NCBI GenBank assembly: GCA_964477295.1 | Contig: CAYZEZ010000025.1 | Coordinates: forward strand, 1-26,123 | Direction: 5' to 3' | Length of the DNA stretch: 26,123 bases | Source: CAYZEZ01 sp964477295 | Lineage (GTDB): Bacteria > Bacteroidota > Bacteroidia > Bacteroidales > SM23-62 | Shown here: positions 1 to 8,404 of the stretch, one piece after another | How the letters are laid out: each line of letters starts with the position of its first letter | Position numbering within the stretch: position 1 is the stretch's first letter | Position numbers and translations under genes: made by a program | The notes under the pieces: model-generated | What the model saw: the letters and a program-made list of their open reading frames with translations, nothing else | Database searches by the model: none | What the model was told of the DNA's origin: nothing

Positions 1-544
1 TCACATTCAGCGGATTGGCGTAGAAAGGACTTAGCTTAACACTTACAGGTACAGATAAAATACTTTTTACCTGTTTCAGGATCTCTACCTGCTCCTTTTC
101 TATCTCCTCCCCTGAAAGATCGAATTCTTTCGGAACGGCATAAAAGTTCATCTCGATTCCATCTACCCCGGTATCTTCGAGCAACTTGGCGTACTCCAGC
201 CAGGTCTCCTTATAAACAGCATTAAGACTGGCAATTACCGGAATATTAACCGTATTTTTTGCCTGCTTCACCATCATAAGATGCTCCCTGGGACCGGCAT
301 GCTCAAGCGTCGGGAACAGACTGGTACCCTCTGCCTGCCTCTCGGCATATTCATCCATTTCTTCTCCCATTTGTAAATTCTCCAGCTGGATCTGTTCCTC
401 AAATAATGATTTGATCACAATTGCAGCCGCGCCAGCCTTTTCTATTTGTTGGAGATTCTCGACTTTGGTTACCATATTATTGGCACCGGCAATAATTGGA
501 TTTTTCAGTTCAATACCCAGATAGTTGGTCTTAAGATTAATCAT
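1..544 (-). CDS. Dihydroorotate dehydrogenase-like protein, 3' end cut off by window edge
   Basis: The frame opens at an ATG at 544 and runs off the window with no stop, so about 181 N-terminal residues are visible. It begins MINLKTNYLGIELKNPIIAG, the typical opening of the PyrD TIM-barrel family, in which an FMN-dependent barrel oxidises dihydroorotate or a related substrate. Further family features are the Lys-containing IVIKSLFEEQ stretch, NIPVIASLNA, GVDGIEMNFYAVP (the Asn of the family's N-x-S-like active-site strand) and VPVSVKLSPF with its conserved Lys. Bacteroidota often carry a divergent PyrD-like paralogue beside the true pyrD, and the wording here fits that paralogue. True dihydroorotate dehydrogenase activity is therefore not assured. 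It is divergent to comEC, with 150 bases between the two starts. The catalytic C-terminal half lies outside the window. Confidence 0.85.
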   Translation of the reverse strand, partial: MINLKTNYLGIELKNPIIAGANNMVTKVENLQQIEKAGAAAIVIKSLFEEQIQLENLQMGEEMDEYAERQAEGTSLFPTLEHAGPREHLMMVKQAKNTVNIPVIASLNAVYKETWLEYAKLLEDTGVDGIEMNFYAVPKEFDLSGEEIEKEQVEILKQVKSILSVPVSVKLSPFYANPLNV

Positions 545-694
545 ATTCTTTTGATTTTTATGTATTTAATATTGTATAGAAGTGCTTGTCAACCCTTTAC
601 GGGAAGGGTAAAATTATAGAAAATATTCAACAAATAGCCGATAATTCAGGCTTTTTTACATGAATACTATGGTGTTATATGTAAACCCGCTCAG

Positions 695-2773
695 ATGCAA
701 TATCAACTAAGACAGGCACCCTTTATTCGCCTTGTTCCTCCCCTTATTGCAGGGATTATAATTCAACATAATTGTGCGCTGGCCGATTGGATCATTTACC
801 TTCTCCTTGCCTCTTTCCTGTTGTTGGTTCTCCTGATTATGATCTCCGGATTGGCAAGTCATTTTATATGGACCAGTTCATTTGGATTTGCGGTAAATAT
901 CTGCTTCTTTTTTATCGGGATGGGGCTGGTTAAGGATGTTGAGGTGGAACCGCTCGGTCCGGCGGTAAGGATCGGGACCATTTCAAAGATCCCTGAAAGA
1001 TCAGCCGATTCCTGGAGGTTGATACTTGACCGGATCAATGAAAAATCGGGGATCCATTGGAGGGAAATTGAAGGTAAAGGACTGGCATACCTGAACGTCT
1101 CCATCGATTCTGCATCCTTAAGGCCGGGCAATAGGATATTGTTTTATTCGAGGCTTGATACCATATCAGGCCCCAAAAATCCGAAGGTATTTGATGCCCG
1201 CCGGTTTTATCACAACAGGAAAATCTACTGGAATATATCACTCGGTGAGAATCAGTTCAGGGTAATACGGCCGACCGGTCTGAGGCTGTCAATAATGGCT
1301 GAATTGTCCAGGTTGAAACTGATCGGGATGTTAACGGGTAAGAATATAAGACATGCAGGAATTCTGACGGCATTGTTAACGGGTTACCGGCAAGGACTGG
1401 ATGAGAATGAGAAACGATATTTTGCCGATTCCGGATCCTTGCATATCCTGGCTGTTTCAGGTTTACATACGGGAATTGTCTATGGTTCGATAAGCCTGTT
1501 TTTTTCTCTGTTTTTCAGGAAGAAACGCATTTTGAGACTGCTGGGTCCCGTTCCGTTTATCTGGATTTTTGCCCTGGTTACAGGATTGTCCCCATCGGTT
1601 TGCCGGGCAGCATTGATGGTCACCCTGTTCGCTTCGGCTGCTTGCTTGAAAAGACAAAGGAATTATTATAATGTGTTGTTTTTCAGTGCATTTTTGCTGA
1701 TAGTAATTAATCCCGGGATACTATTTGAAGTTTCATTCCAGTTGTCATTTGCAGCCGTTTTCGGCATTGTATTTTGTTTTATTCCTGCCTACAGAAAGAT
1801 TAAAACAGGCAGATATATTCCTGACAGATTAATAGGTTTATTATTAATTTCAATATTCGCCCAGCTCTTTACTTTCCCGTTATCGGCCTATTATTTTCAT
1901 CAATTTCCCCATTACTTCCTGCTGACCAACCTGCTTGTTGTTCCTTTGGTCCCTTTGATCATGTACTCAGGGACAGCATTTCTTTTATTGCAAGGGATAC
2001 CTCCTGTTGCCGGTGCAACAGGGGAAATACTTAACTTCCTCATTGAAATACTTCATAAAACGGTACAATTTATTAGCAGCCTTCCCTTTTCCGTCGCACA
2101 TGATATCTATTTCAGGCCGGTCGAAGTGGTTATCCTGTATGCATGTATCCTGTCCATAATGGTTTGGTTAAAATACAGGATAACAGGATTTCTGCTTACC
2201 GGATTAATGGCTTTTCTTTTACTGACGGGTATTGATCTTTACGACCAGTTGAACCAACAAAACCAAAAACTTCTTCTTCTTTACCATAACAGGGGACCGA
2301 TGTTGTGTGATTTCGTTATGGGCAATAAATATATCAGCCTGTCGAATGGATCAGGGCAAGTTGATTACGATAAATATAAAACCTACCGGCTGAGCCTTGG
2401 TTTGAGAGAGCATCAACACGTTAACCTTAATGAACCGGATGACTTTCAATCAACGGATATTAATATACGACGAATCAAAGCTTTGGATGGGCTTGCCATT
2501 ATTAATTATCCATCCACCCGGGTAGGAATATTATCCTCATGGCCGATGAATATTAAGGCACCAAAGTGTTCCATGGATTTGGATATCCTAATATTGCAAT
2601 CTCCCGGAGATTTCGAACTGGACGAAGTACTGGAATATCTGTGTCCTGAAATAATTGTGATTGACCGGAATGTTTCATTTCGTCATTTAAATATTTGGAA
2701 GAAGATCTGCAGGGATAAATATATACCTGTTCATTCCATTTACGACAGGGGATATTTTATTAAAGATTTATAA
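695..2773 (+). CDS. comEC: ComEC/Rec2-family DNA uptake channel protein
   Basis: A 692-residue polytopic membrane protein of the ComEC/Rec2 family, which forms the inner-membrane channel carrying single-stranded DNA into the cytoplasm during natural transformation. Residues 10-80 hold the first membrane segments. Residues about 90-190 form the soluble N-terminal domain (DUF4131-like). The competence domain follows, with its signature SGSLHILAVSGLHTG at 246-260 and many hydrophobic helices to about residue 525. The remaining 165 or so residues are soluble. They lack the HxHxDH metal-binding motif of the beta-lactamase-like domain found in Bacillus ComEC, as is common in Bacteroidota. The ATG at 695 gives a normal N-terminus and has no clear Shine-Dalgarno sequence. 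No other competence gene is nearby, so actual transformation ability cannot be inferred. Confidence 0.9.
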   Translation: MQYQLRQAPFIRLVPPLIAGIIIQHNCALADWIIYLLLASFLLLVLLIMISGLASHFIWTSSFGFAVNICFFFIGMGLVKDVEVEPLGPAVRIGTISKIPERSADSWRLILDRINEKSGIHWREIEGKGLAYLNVSIDSASLRPGNRILFYSRLDTISGPKNPKVFDARRFYHNRKIYWNISLGENQFRVIRPTGLRLSIMAELSRLKLIGMLTGKNIRHAGILTALLTGYRQGLDENEKRYFADSGSLHILAVSGLHTGIVYGSISLFFSLFFRKKRILRLLGPVPFIWIFALVTGLSPSVCRAALMVTLFASAACLKRQRNYYNVLFFSAFLLIVINPGILFEVSFQLSFAAVFGIVFCFIPAYRKIKTGRYIPDRLIGLLLISIFAQLFTFPLSAYYFHQFPHYFLLTNLLVVPLVPLIMYSGTAFLLLQGIPPVAGATGEILNFLIEILHKTVQFISSLPFSVAHDIYFRPVEVVILYACILSIMVWLKYRITGFLLTGLMAFLLLTGIDLYDQLNQQNQKLLLLYHNRGPMLCDFVMGNKYISLSNGSGQVDYDKYKTYRLSLGLREHQHVNLNEPDDFQSTDINIRRIKALDGLAIINYPSTRVGILSSWPMNIKAPKCSMDLDILILQSPGDFELDEVLEYLCPEIIVIDRNVSFRHLNIWKKICRDKYIPVHSIYDRGYFIKDL

Positions 2774-2809
2774 ATATGTATCTAAATTCAGGTAAAAAAT
2801 AGACAAAGC

Positions 2810-2842
2810 TTTGGTTTATTCACCAGATTATATATTAATTTG
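2810..2842 (+). promoter_or_regulatory. Candidate promoter of trkA-trkH
   Basis: TTTG (2810-2813), 21 bases, then TTAATTTG (2835-2842). This matches the Bacteroidota housekeeping form TTTG-N19-21-TAnnTTTG except for one base of the -7 element. It lies 33 bases before the trkA ATG. Confidence 0.4.
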
Positions 2843-2875
2843 CCAAAATTATCAGAGTGACCATTAGGATAGATC

Positions 2876-4216
2876 ATGCGTATAATAATTGCCGGTGCAG
2901 GTGACGTTGGTTCCCATCTTGCCAAGATGTTAACCAATGAGAATCACGACATTGTGCTGATTGATACAGACGAAGAGAAGTTGAGGAACATTGGATCGAT
3001 GTATGATCTGTTGACCATCCATGGATCAGGCTCTTCCATTTCAGTACTTGAAGATTCCAATATTAAAAAGGCTGACCTGTTTATAGCTGCTACCCAATCT
3101 GAGGAAGTCAATATAACCTCTGCAATTCTGGGGAAAAAACTGGGTGCCACAAAAACCATTGCCAGGATTGATAATCAGGAATATCTCTATCCTGGTAATA
3201 AGGAAATATTTGCCAGTATGGGTGTAGATTATATGATCTATCCTGAGATGATTGCTGCCAATGAGGTGGTTGGATTATTAAGCCAAACCGGTACAAGCGA
3301 TATAGTTGAATTTTCAGGAGGTAAATTATTTTTATACGTGATACGGTTGGAGGAGGATGCTCCTATCATTAACAAAACACTCAGGGACCTGACTGAAATG
3401 GGTGTGGCCAATGAATATCGTGCCGTTGCTATAACAAGAGATTCCCAAACGCTTATCCCCAGGGGAGACGAGAAGTTCAGGCTCAAAGATCATGTATATG
3501 TGGTTACAGGAAAAGCAGGGGTTGAAGACCTGATGAAATTTTCGGGGAAGGAACGATTTGATATCCATAATATAATGATCCTGGGAGGTAGCCGGATCGG
3601 GAAACGCTCAGCCAAACTGTTAGGCAAACAGCATAATGTAAAACTTATTGAGATTAACAGGGAGAAGGCTTACCAATTGTCCAATTTTTTAAGCGATGTA
3701 TTGGTCATCAATGGGGATGGAAGCAATGTAGACCTCCTGATGCAGGAAGGCCTGGCACAGATGGATGCCTTTATTGCCGTAACCGGGAATTCTGAAACCA
3801 ATGTCATTTCCTGTACATTTGCCAGGCAATCTGGTGTTAAGAAGACCATTGCCGAGGTGGAGAATATTGATTACATAAAGCTCGCTGATAGTATGGGAAT
3901 TGATGCCATTATCAATAAAAAGTTAATTACTGCCAGTCGCATTTTCAGGTTTACCATGTCTTCCCAGATTTCTTCCATTCGTTGCCTGACAGGTACCGAA
4001 GCCGAGGTAATGGAATTTAACGTTAAGCCCGGATCCCGTATAACAGAAGCTGAGCTAAGAGAAATTCAATTTCCGGATGATGCCATAATTGGTGGAGTGA
4101 TCCGGGGGAAATCCAGTTTTATTGCCACGGGAGACACAGTCATTAAACCCAATGATAAGGTTGTTGTTTTTGCACTTCCATCTGCCATTCCAAAAATGGA
4201 AAAGTATTTTAATTAA
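2876..4216 (+). CDS. trkA: Trk potassium transporter, NAD-binding regulatory subunit TrkA
   Basis: A 446-residue cytoplasmic RCK protein that gates the TrkH potassium channel in response to nucleotides. It has two repeats, each an NAD-binding Rossmann fold followed by a TrkA-C domain. The first begins MRIIIAGAGDVGSHLAKML, with GxGxxG at residues 7-12 and an acidic residue after the second strand (VLIDTD, 28-33). The second begins near residue 232 with IMILGGSRIGKRSAKLL. Length is normal for the double-RCK form (E. coli TrkA is 458 residues). Only five bases separate its stop from the trkH start, so the two are almost certainly co-transcribed and translationally close. The identification is firm. 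Confidence 0.95.
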   Translation: MRIIIAGAGDVGSHLAKMLTNENHDIVLIDTDEEKLRNIGSMYDLLTIHGSGSSISVLEDSNIKKADLFIAATQSEEVNITSAILGKKLGATKTIARIDNQEYLYPGNKEIFASMGVDYMIYPEMIAANEVVGLLSQTGTSDIVEFSGGKLFLYVIRLEEDAPIINKTLRDLTEMGVANEYRAVAITRDSQTLIPRGDEKFRLKDHVYVVTGKAGVEDLMKFSGKERFDIHNIMILGGSRIGKRSAKLLGKQHNVKLIEINREKAYQLSNFLSDVLVINGDGSNVDLLMQEGLAQMDAFIAVTGNSETNVISCTFARQSGVKKTIAEVENIDYIKLADSMGIDAIINKKLITASRIFRFTMSSQISSIRCLTGTEAEVMEFNVKPGSRITEAELREIQFPDDAIIGGVIRGKSSFIATGDTVIKPNDKVVVFALPSAIPKMEKYFN

Positions 4217-4221
4217 TCTTC

Positions 4222-5670
4222 ATGTTTAATTTCAAACTCATTTTCCGGCTATTAGGCATGCTGTTATTGATTGAGGGATTTTTTATTCTTTCCTGCATCA
4301 TTGTCTCTTTGATTTACAGGGAAAATGAGATCGGGTCCCTGCTAATTAGTGGATTGATCAGTATTGGAGCAGGTGGGATTATGTGGGTCATTACCACAAA
4401 AGCTACCAAAAACCTCAATGCCAGGGATGGTTTTCTCATTGTCAGCATCGGCTGGATCTTTTTCTCATTTTTTGGCAGTCTCCCCTTTTATATCTCAGGT
4501 CAGATACCAAACTTTACGGATGCAATTTTTGAGACGGTTTCCGGATTCACCACTACCGGGGCATCTATCCTGAATGATATTGAGGCATTACCTCATGCCC
4601 TTCTTTTCTGGCGTAGCATGACTCAATGGCTGGGAGGAATGGGAATCATTGTGATGTCACTTGCTATTTTACCCTTATTGGGGATAGGTGGAATGCAATT
4701 GTTCATCGCTGAAGTTCCCGGACCAACACCGGATAAGTTTCATCCCAGGATCAAGGAGACGGCAAAACGCTTATGGGCTATCTATATCATTTTCACTTTC
4801 AGCGAGACCATCCTGTTACTATTTGGCGGGATGAGCCTGTTTGATGCGATAAACCATTCATTTACCACCATGGCTACCGGTGGGTATTCGACCAAGCAGG
4901 CCAGCATAGCCTACTGGGATTCTCCCTATATTCATTATGTGATCACACTGTTTATGTTCCTTGCCGGTACAAACTTCACACTGTCCTATTTCGCTATGCA
5001 TCTTAAGTTCGGCAAGGTGTTTCGTAATGAGGAATTCAGGTATTACCTCGGCATCATTTTCTTCTTTATCCTGGTAGTTACCGGGCTACTTTTCTTTTCA
5101 CAGCATTATCCGCTGGAAAGATCTTTCCGTGAAGCGTCTTTCCAGGTCCTCTCCATCATTACCACCACCGGATTTGTGACAGCGGATTATCTTACCTGGA
5201 TTCCTGTTCTGATTGTCATTATATTCATGATAATGTTCTTTGGTGGATCGGCAGGGTCCACCGGCGGTGGGATTAAGATCATGAGGGTCATGTTGTTCAT
5301 GAAGAACAGTGTTGCAGAACTTAAACGGCTGATACATCCAAATGCGGTTATACCTGTCAGGTTTAACGGGATGGCAGTTCCTCCGGAGATCATCAATAAT
5401 GTGTTTGCATTTATCTCATTTTACATCATAACCCTCATTATCAGCGTCATAATAATGTCAGGCCTCGGATTCGACCTGGATACGTCCCTTGGTGCTGTAG
5501 CTGCAACTTTAGGTAACATTGGACCCGGAATAGGGGAGGTGGGTCCTGTATTTAATTACGCCCACATCCCGGCATTCGGCAAATGGTTCCTCTCCTTCCT
5601 TATGCTTATTGGGAGACTCGAATTGTTTACTGTTCTGATTGTTTTTTCTCCCGGGTTCTGGAGAAAATAG
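4222..5670 (+). CDS. trkH: Trk potassium transporter, channel subunit TrkH
   Basis: A 482-residue inner-membrane potassium transporter of the TrkH/KtrB superfamily, built from four membrane-P-loop-membrane units. All four selectivity-filter segments are visible: FTTTGAS at about 109-115, TMATGGYS at 216-223, ITTTGFVTADY at 313-323 and TLGNIGPG at 429-436. Each has the conserved central glycine. The middle-loop GGSAGSTGGGIK at 341-352 is the intramembrane gate region known from this family. It follows trkA by five bases and must work with it for low-energy potassium uptake. Nothing is missing and the length matches E. coli TrkH (483). It ends convergently against the YrdC-family gene. Confidence 0.95.
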   Translation: MFNFKLIFRLLGMLLLIEGFFILSCIIVSLIYRENEIGSLLISGLISIGAGGIMWVITTKATKNLNARDGFLIVSIGWIFFSFFGSLPFYISGQIPNFTDAIFETVSGFTTTGASILNDIEALPHALLFWRSMTQWLGGMGIIVMSLAILPLLGIGGMQLFIAEVPGPTPDKFHPRIKETAKRLWAIYIIFTFSETILLLFGGMSLFDAINHSFTTMATGGYSTKQASIAYWDSPYIHYVITLFMFLAGTNFTLSYFAMHLKFGKVFRNEEFRYYLGIIFFFILVVTGLLFFSQHYPLERSFREASFQVLSIITTTGFVTADYLTWIPVLIVIIFMIMFFGGSAGSTGGGIKIMRVMLFMKNSVAELKRLIHPNAVIPVRFNGMAVPPEIINNVFAFISFYIITLIISVIIMSGLGFDLDTSLGAVAATLGNIGPGIGEVGPVFNYAHIPAFGKWFLSFLMLIGRLELFTVLIVFSPGFWRK

Positions 5671-5696
5671 GAATTAATTGCAAGTGGCTTCAGCCA

Positions 5697-5725
5697 ACGA
5701 AAACTGCCGGTTAATACCGACGGCA
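5697..5725 (-). terminator. Weak candidate terminator after the YrdC-family gene
   Basis: On the minus strand a hairpin TGCC[GTC]GGT-ATTA-ACCGGCA (7 pairs with a 3-base bulge) is followed by GTTTTCGTT, starting 7 bases after the stop at 5732. The bulge and the interrupted U-tract keep confidence low. Confidence 0.35.
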
Positions 5726-5731
5726 AGAGAG

Positions 5732-6343
5732 CTAATCGATCACCCCAATTCCCTGCCGTAATATTGTTGGCTCCTCGGTGGTGCAATCCACTACCGTGGA
5801 GGGTTCATTGTTCCCGTATCCGCCATTGATAATGGCATCGACATTATTCTTGTATTTGTCATAAATGAGTTCCGGATCGGTAGTATACTCGATCAATTCA
5901 TCCTCATCGTGAATAGAAGTAGTCATCATAGGATGGCCTAACTTACGCACCAGCTCGATTGAGATATTATTGTCAGGGATCCTTATCCCGATCGTTTTTT
6001 TCTTGCTCTGGAATAGTTTGGGTACATTATTCCTGGCATGCAATATAAAGGTAAATGGCCCTGGCAAGTAAGCCTTCATCATCTTAAAGATTCTGTTATC
6101 GATCAGTTTTGCATAATCAGATAGTTGACTTAAGTCGCTGAAAATGAATGAGAAATTTGCTTTTTCCGGTCGAATTCCTTTTAGCTTTGCTATTTTTTCA
6201 ACTGCCCTATGCTGGTATATATCGCAACCAAAAGCATATACCGTATCGGTGGGATAAACGATGACGCCACCTCGCTGCATAATCTCTACTGCACGCAGGA
6301 TCAGTTTGTGATCCGGATTTTCCGGGTGAATCTTCAACAACAT
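5732..6343 (-). CDS. YrdC/Sua5/YciO-family protein, probable threonylcarbamoyl-AMP synthase
   Basis: A 203-residue single-domain YrdC protein. The family uses ATP, bicarbonate and threonine to make threonylcarbamoyl-AMP for the t6A37 modification of ANN-decoding tRNAs. Visible motifs are GGVIVYPTDTVYAFGCD (25-41) with the conserved Tyr-Pro-Thr-Asp-Thr substrate loop, the KGIRPEKANFSFIF basic segment (K-R-x-x-K, 54-67), the PGPFTFIL nucleotide-binding strand and IGIRIPDN. It lacks the C-terminal Sua5 domain, so it resembles YrdC or YciO in length. The Lys-rich KKKTIGIRIPDN segment looks YciO-like, and YciO proteins have weak or uncertain TC-AMP synthase activity. The ATG at 6343 is the only good start, with a TATCTTTG promoter element about 20 bases upstream. 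Confidence 0.88.
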   Translation of the reverse strand: MLLKIHPENPDHKLILRAVEIMQRGGVIVYPTDTVYAFGCDIYQHRAVEKIAKLKGIRPEKANFSFIFSDLSQLSDYAKLIDNRIFKMMKAYLPGPFTFILHARNNVPKLFQSKKKTIGIRIPDNNISIELVRKLGHPMMTTSIHDEDELIEYTTDPELIYDKYKNNVDAIINGGYGNNEPSTVVDCTTEEPTILRQGIGVID

Positions 6344-6362
6344 TACCTGAAATTTGAGAGTT

Positions 6363-6370
6363 CAAAGATA
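6363..6370 (-). promoter_or_regulatory. Candidate -7 element for the YrdC-family gene
   Basis: On the minus strand TATCTTTG matches the Bacteroidota -7 consensus TAnnTTTG exactly and ends 19 bases before the ATG at 6343. No good TTG -33 element is seen at the expected distance. Confidence 0.4.
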
Positions 6371-6576
6371 ATGGAATATTCGGGTGGTTCTGATCTGCAG
6401 GTTAATTTAATCTCTCCCGGGTAGTTAAAGCCGGGAAGGGAACCTGAAACGGAGAAAAGCATAATAGACCTGATGGTACTGACCGGATTGAAATGTATCA
6501 TTTCTCTCATTTTTTAATGTGATATGGCAGGTATTCATCTAAAGTCACTTAATTTTCATCCGTTTAAAATTTATAC

Positions 6577-7212
6577 TTATTTGAATCCCTGGTCAGGGGA
6601 ATCCTCTGATCCCTCTTCTTCTTCTTCTTCTTCTTCCCATTCCCTGCGGGTAGGGGGTGGCCCATATTTGCGGTAAGCAAATGACAGGAAAAATCCTGTC
6701 AGGAAACCAAAGAGATGAGATTCCCAGGATATTTTATAGTCGAACGGGAATAATCCCCAGACCATTCCTCCATAGAGGAATACCACAAGGAGAGAGATGG
6801 CCAGAAGATTAGTATTTTTTCTTAAAATACCGCTGAAGAAGAGAAACGATGCAAATCCATAGACCAGCCCACTTGCCCCGATATGATAAGCTCCCCTGGC
6901 CCCTATCCAGACACAAATCCCTGTAATCAGGTAGGTTAGCAGGAAAACCTGCATGCCAACGGGCCTGTAGAAATAAAACAGGGCAAGGCTCAGGAAGAAT
7001 ACCGGAACCGAGTTATCGATCAGGTGTTTGAAGTCCGCATGGATCAGAGGAGCCGTAAGTATCCCTAATAAGCCACTAAGCTTGCGCGGGAATAATCCAT
7101 AATAAACGAAATTCAGGTCAAGGGAAACCTCGACGATCTTCAGAATCCATATCAAAGCCAGAAAAAAGAGAGGAAAGATCAGGCTGAACACAAATATCTT
7201 ACGGTCTTCCAT
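6577..7212 (-). CDS. Rhomboid-family intramembrane serine protease with acidic tail
   Basis: A 211-residue integral membrane protein with about six hydrophobic segments. The rhomboid signature is intact: HxxxN at H63-N67 (oxyanion side), the nucleophile in IGASGLVYG (Ser114) and the dyad His in SWESHLFGFLTG (His166). Rhomboids cut other membrane proteins inside the lipid bilayer; the substrate here is unknown. The last 25 residues are cytosolic and very acidic, including eight consecutive Glu (193-200) encoded by a GAA repeat. ATG at 7212, preceded by a heptamer array. It lies downstream of ilvC in the same direction but is 119 bases away, with its own possible promoter element, so it is probably not part of the ilv operon. 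Confidence 0.9.
   Translation of the reverse strand: MEDRKIFVFSLIFPLFFLALIWILKIVEVSLDLNFVYYGLFPRKLSGLLGILTAPLIHADFKHLIDNSVPVFFLSLALFYFYRPVGMQVFLLTYLITGICVWIGARGAYHIGASGLVYGFASFLFFSGILRKNTNLLAISLLVVFLYGGMVWGLFPFDYKISWESHLFGFLTGFFLSFAYRKYGPPPTRREWEEEEEEEEGSEDSPDQGFK
6613..6636. repeat. TTC/GAA trinucleotide microsatellite inside the rhomboid gene
   Basis: Seven perfect TTC units (6616-6636) plus one CTC. On the coding strand this reads GAA x7 then GAG, encoding Glu193-Glu200. Slippage by whole units would change tail length without breaking the frame. Confidence 0.9.
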
Positions 7213-7220
7213 AGAAGAAA

Positions 7221-7248
7221 GTTGCGAGTTGTGGGTTACTGGTTACGA
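7221..7248. repeat. Degenerate heptamer array, GTTRCGA type (locus A)
   Basis: Four contiguous 7-base units on the plus strand: GTTGCGA, GTTGTGG, GTTACTG, GTTACGA. It lies between ilvC and the rhomboid gene and ends 8 bases before the rhomboid ATG. The last unit also starts an 8-pair inverted repeat, TACGAGGT (7244-7251) with ACCTCGTA (7267-7274). The same unit recurs at 16144 and 19574. Confidence 0.75.
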
Positions 7249-7288
7249 GGTTTTCTGCTGCCCAGTACCTCGTACCTATTTCTCTGAA

Positions 7289-7296
7289 CAAAGTTA
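7289..7296 (-). promoter_or_regulatory. Candidate -7 element for the rhomboid gene
   Basis: The minus strand reads TAACTTTG, a match to TAnnTTTG, 76 bases before the rhomboid ATG. No clear -33 element is found. If used, the heptamer array would lie in the 5' untranslated region. Confidence 0.3.
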
Positions 7297-7331
7297 CAAA
7301 CTAAAAAGATGCATTGAGCCTTTGCTCTGGT

Positions 7332-8372
7332 TTATGGTCTTAGTTTTCTCACCATCGCACCAGCCTGCCACATTTCTGACTGCCCCATTTCATTTAATTC
7401 GGCTGTGAGCTCGGCTTTGTAGTTATCATGCCCTGTACGTGCAAGGACGACTTTTGTTTCTTCACCTGTTTTCACTCGCTGGTATAATTCTTTAAAGACA
7501 GGCAATACGGCATCCCTGAACTTTGGTTTCCAGTCGAGGGCTCCGCGCTGTGCTGTGGCGCTGCAATTGCCATACATCCAGTCCATCCCGTTTTCATCCA
7601 CCAGCCTGATAAGGCTCTGTGTTAATTCTTCAACGGTTTCATTAAAGGCCTCACTGGGTAAATGTCCGTTTTCTCTTAAAACCTGGTACTGGGCTTCCAT
7701 GATTCCGGCCAGGGCACCCATCAGGACACCTCTCTCACCGGTAAGGTCACTGTACACTTCCATTTCAAAAGTTGTGGGGAAGAGGTAACCCGAACCAATC
7801 CCGATACCCAGGGCAAGGGTCCTTTCCTCTGCTTTGCCGGTAAAATCCTGAAATACAGCATAACTGGCATTGATCCCGGTTCCTGCAAGAAAATTACGCC
7901 TGACACTCGTGCCCGATCCTTTCGGTGCAACCAGTATCACATCGATATTGGCAGGAGGAATAACTTTTGTCTGATCTTTGTAGGTAATGGAAAATCCATG
8001 CGAAAAGTAGAGGGCGTCACCTTCATTCAGACATGGTTCCAGTTCCGGCCACACCGTTCGCTGAGCTGCATCGGACACCAGGTACTGGATAACCGTACCT
8101 TTTTTTGCAGCTTCTGCAATCGGGAACAATGTTTCTCCGGGCACCCAGCCATCAGCAACCGCTTTGTCCCAGTCGGCTATAAAAGCCTGGGACTGTCCGA
8201 TGATGACATTCATACCATTGTCTTTCAGGTTCAGTGCCTGGGCAGGTCCCTGAACACCATAACCGATGATCGCGATGATCTCATCTTTTAATATTTCCTT
8301 TGCTTTTGAAAGAGGGAATTCTTCCCGGGTTACCACTTTCTCGGTAACACCGCCAAATTGTAATTGAGCCAT
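7332..8372 (-). CDS. ilvC: Ketol-acid reductoisomerase
   Basis: A 346-residue enzyme converting acetolactate or acetohydroxybutyrate to the dihydroxy acids with NAD(P)H and Mg2+, the second common step of Val, Leu and Ile synthesis. The nucleotide-binding loop IIGYGVQGPAQALNLKDNG is at 35-53. The knotted C-terminal domain carries the metal-binding acidic residues in VYSDLTGERGVLMGALAGIMEAQYQ and later FNETVEELTQ. Length is that of the short class I form rather than the 491-residue E. coli enzyme. It is the last gene of ilvD-ilvB-ilvN-ilvC, 32 bases after ilvN, so it should be controlled by the attenuator upstream of ilvD. Confidence 0.97.
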   Translation of the reverse strand: MAQLQFGGVTEKVVTREEFPLSKAKEILKDEIIAIIGYGVQGPAQALNLKDNGMNVIIGQSQAFIADWDKAVADGWVPGETLFPIAEAAKKGTVIQYLVSDAAQRTVWPELEPCLNEGDALYFSHGFSITYKDQTKVIPPANIDVILVAPKGSGTSVRRNFLAGTGINASYAVFQDFTGKAEERTLALGIGIGSGYLFPTTFEMEVYSDLTGERGVLMGALAGIMEAQYQVLRENGHLPSEAFNETVEELTQSLIRLVDENGMDWMYGNCSATAQRGALDWKPKFRDAVLPVFKELYQRVKTGEETKVVLARTGHDNYKAELTAELNEMGQSEMWQAGAMVRKLRP

Positions 8373-8404
8373 TTTAGTTTATAAGTTTTTAGTTAAAAAT
8401 GTGT

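Noticed and set aside
545..600. A TTGACA-like sequence with TACAAT on the minus strand upstream of the dihydroorotate-dehydrogenase-like gene.
   Set aside because: Spacing between the two boxes is far from 17 bases, and the lineage uses a different promoter form.
660..710. A 16-codon frame (MNTMVLYVNPLRCNIN) overlapping the comEC start, considered as a leader peptide.
   Set aside because: No amino-acid bias, no terminator hairpin or competing pairings, and it overlaps the comEC start out of frame.
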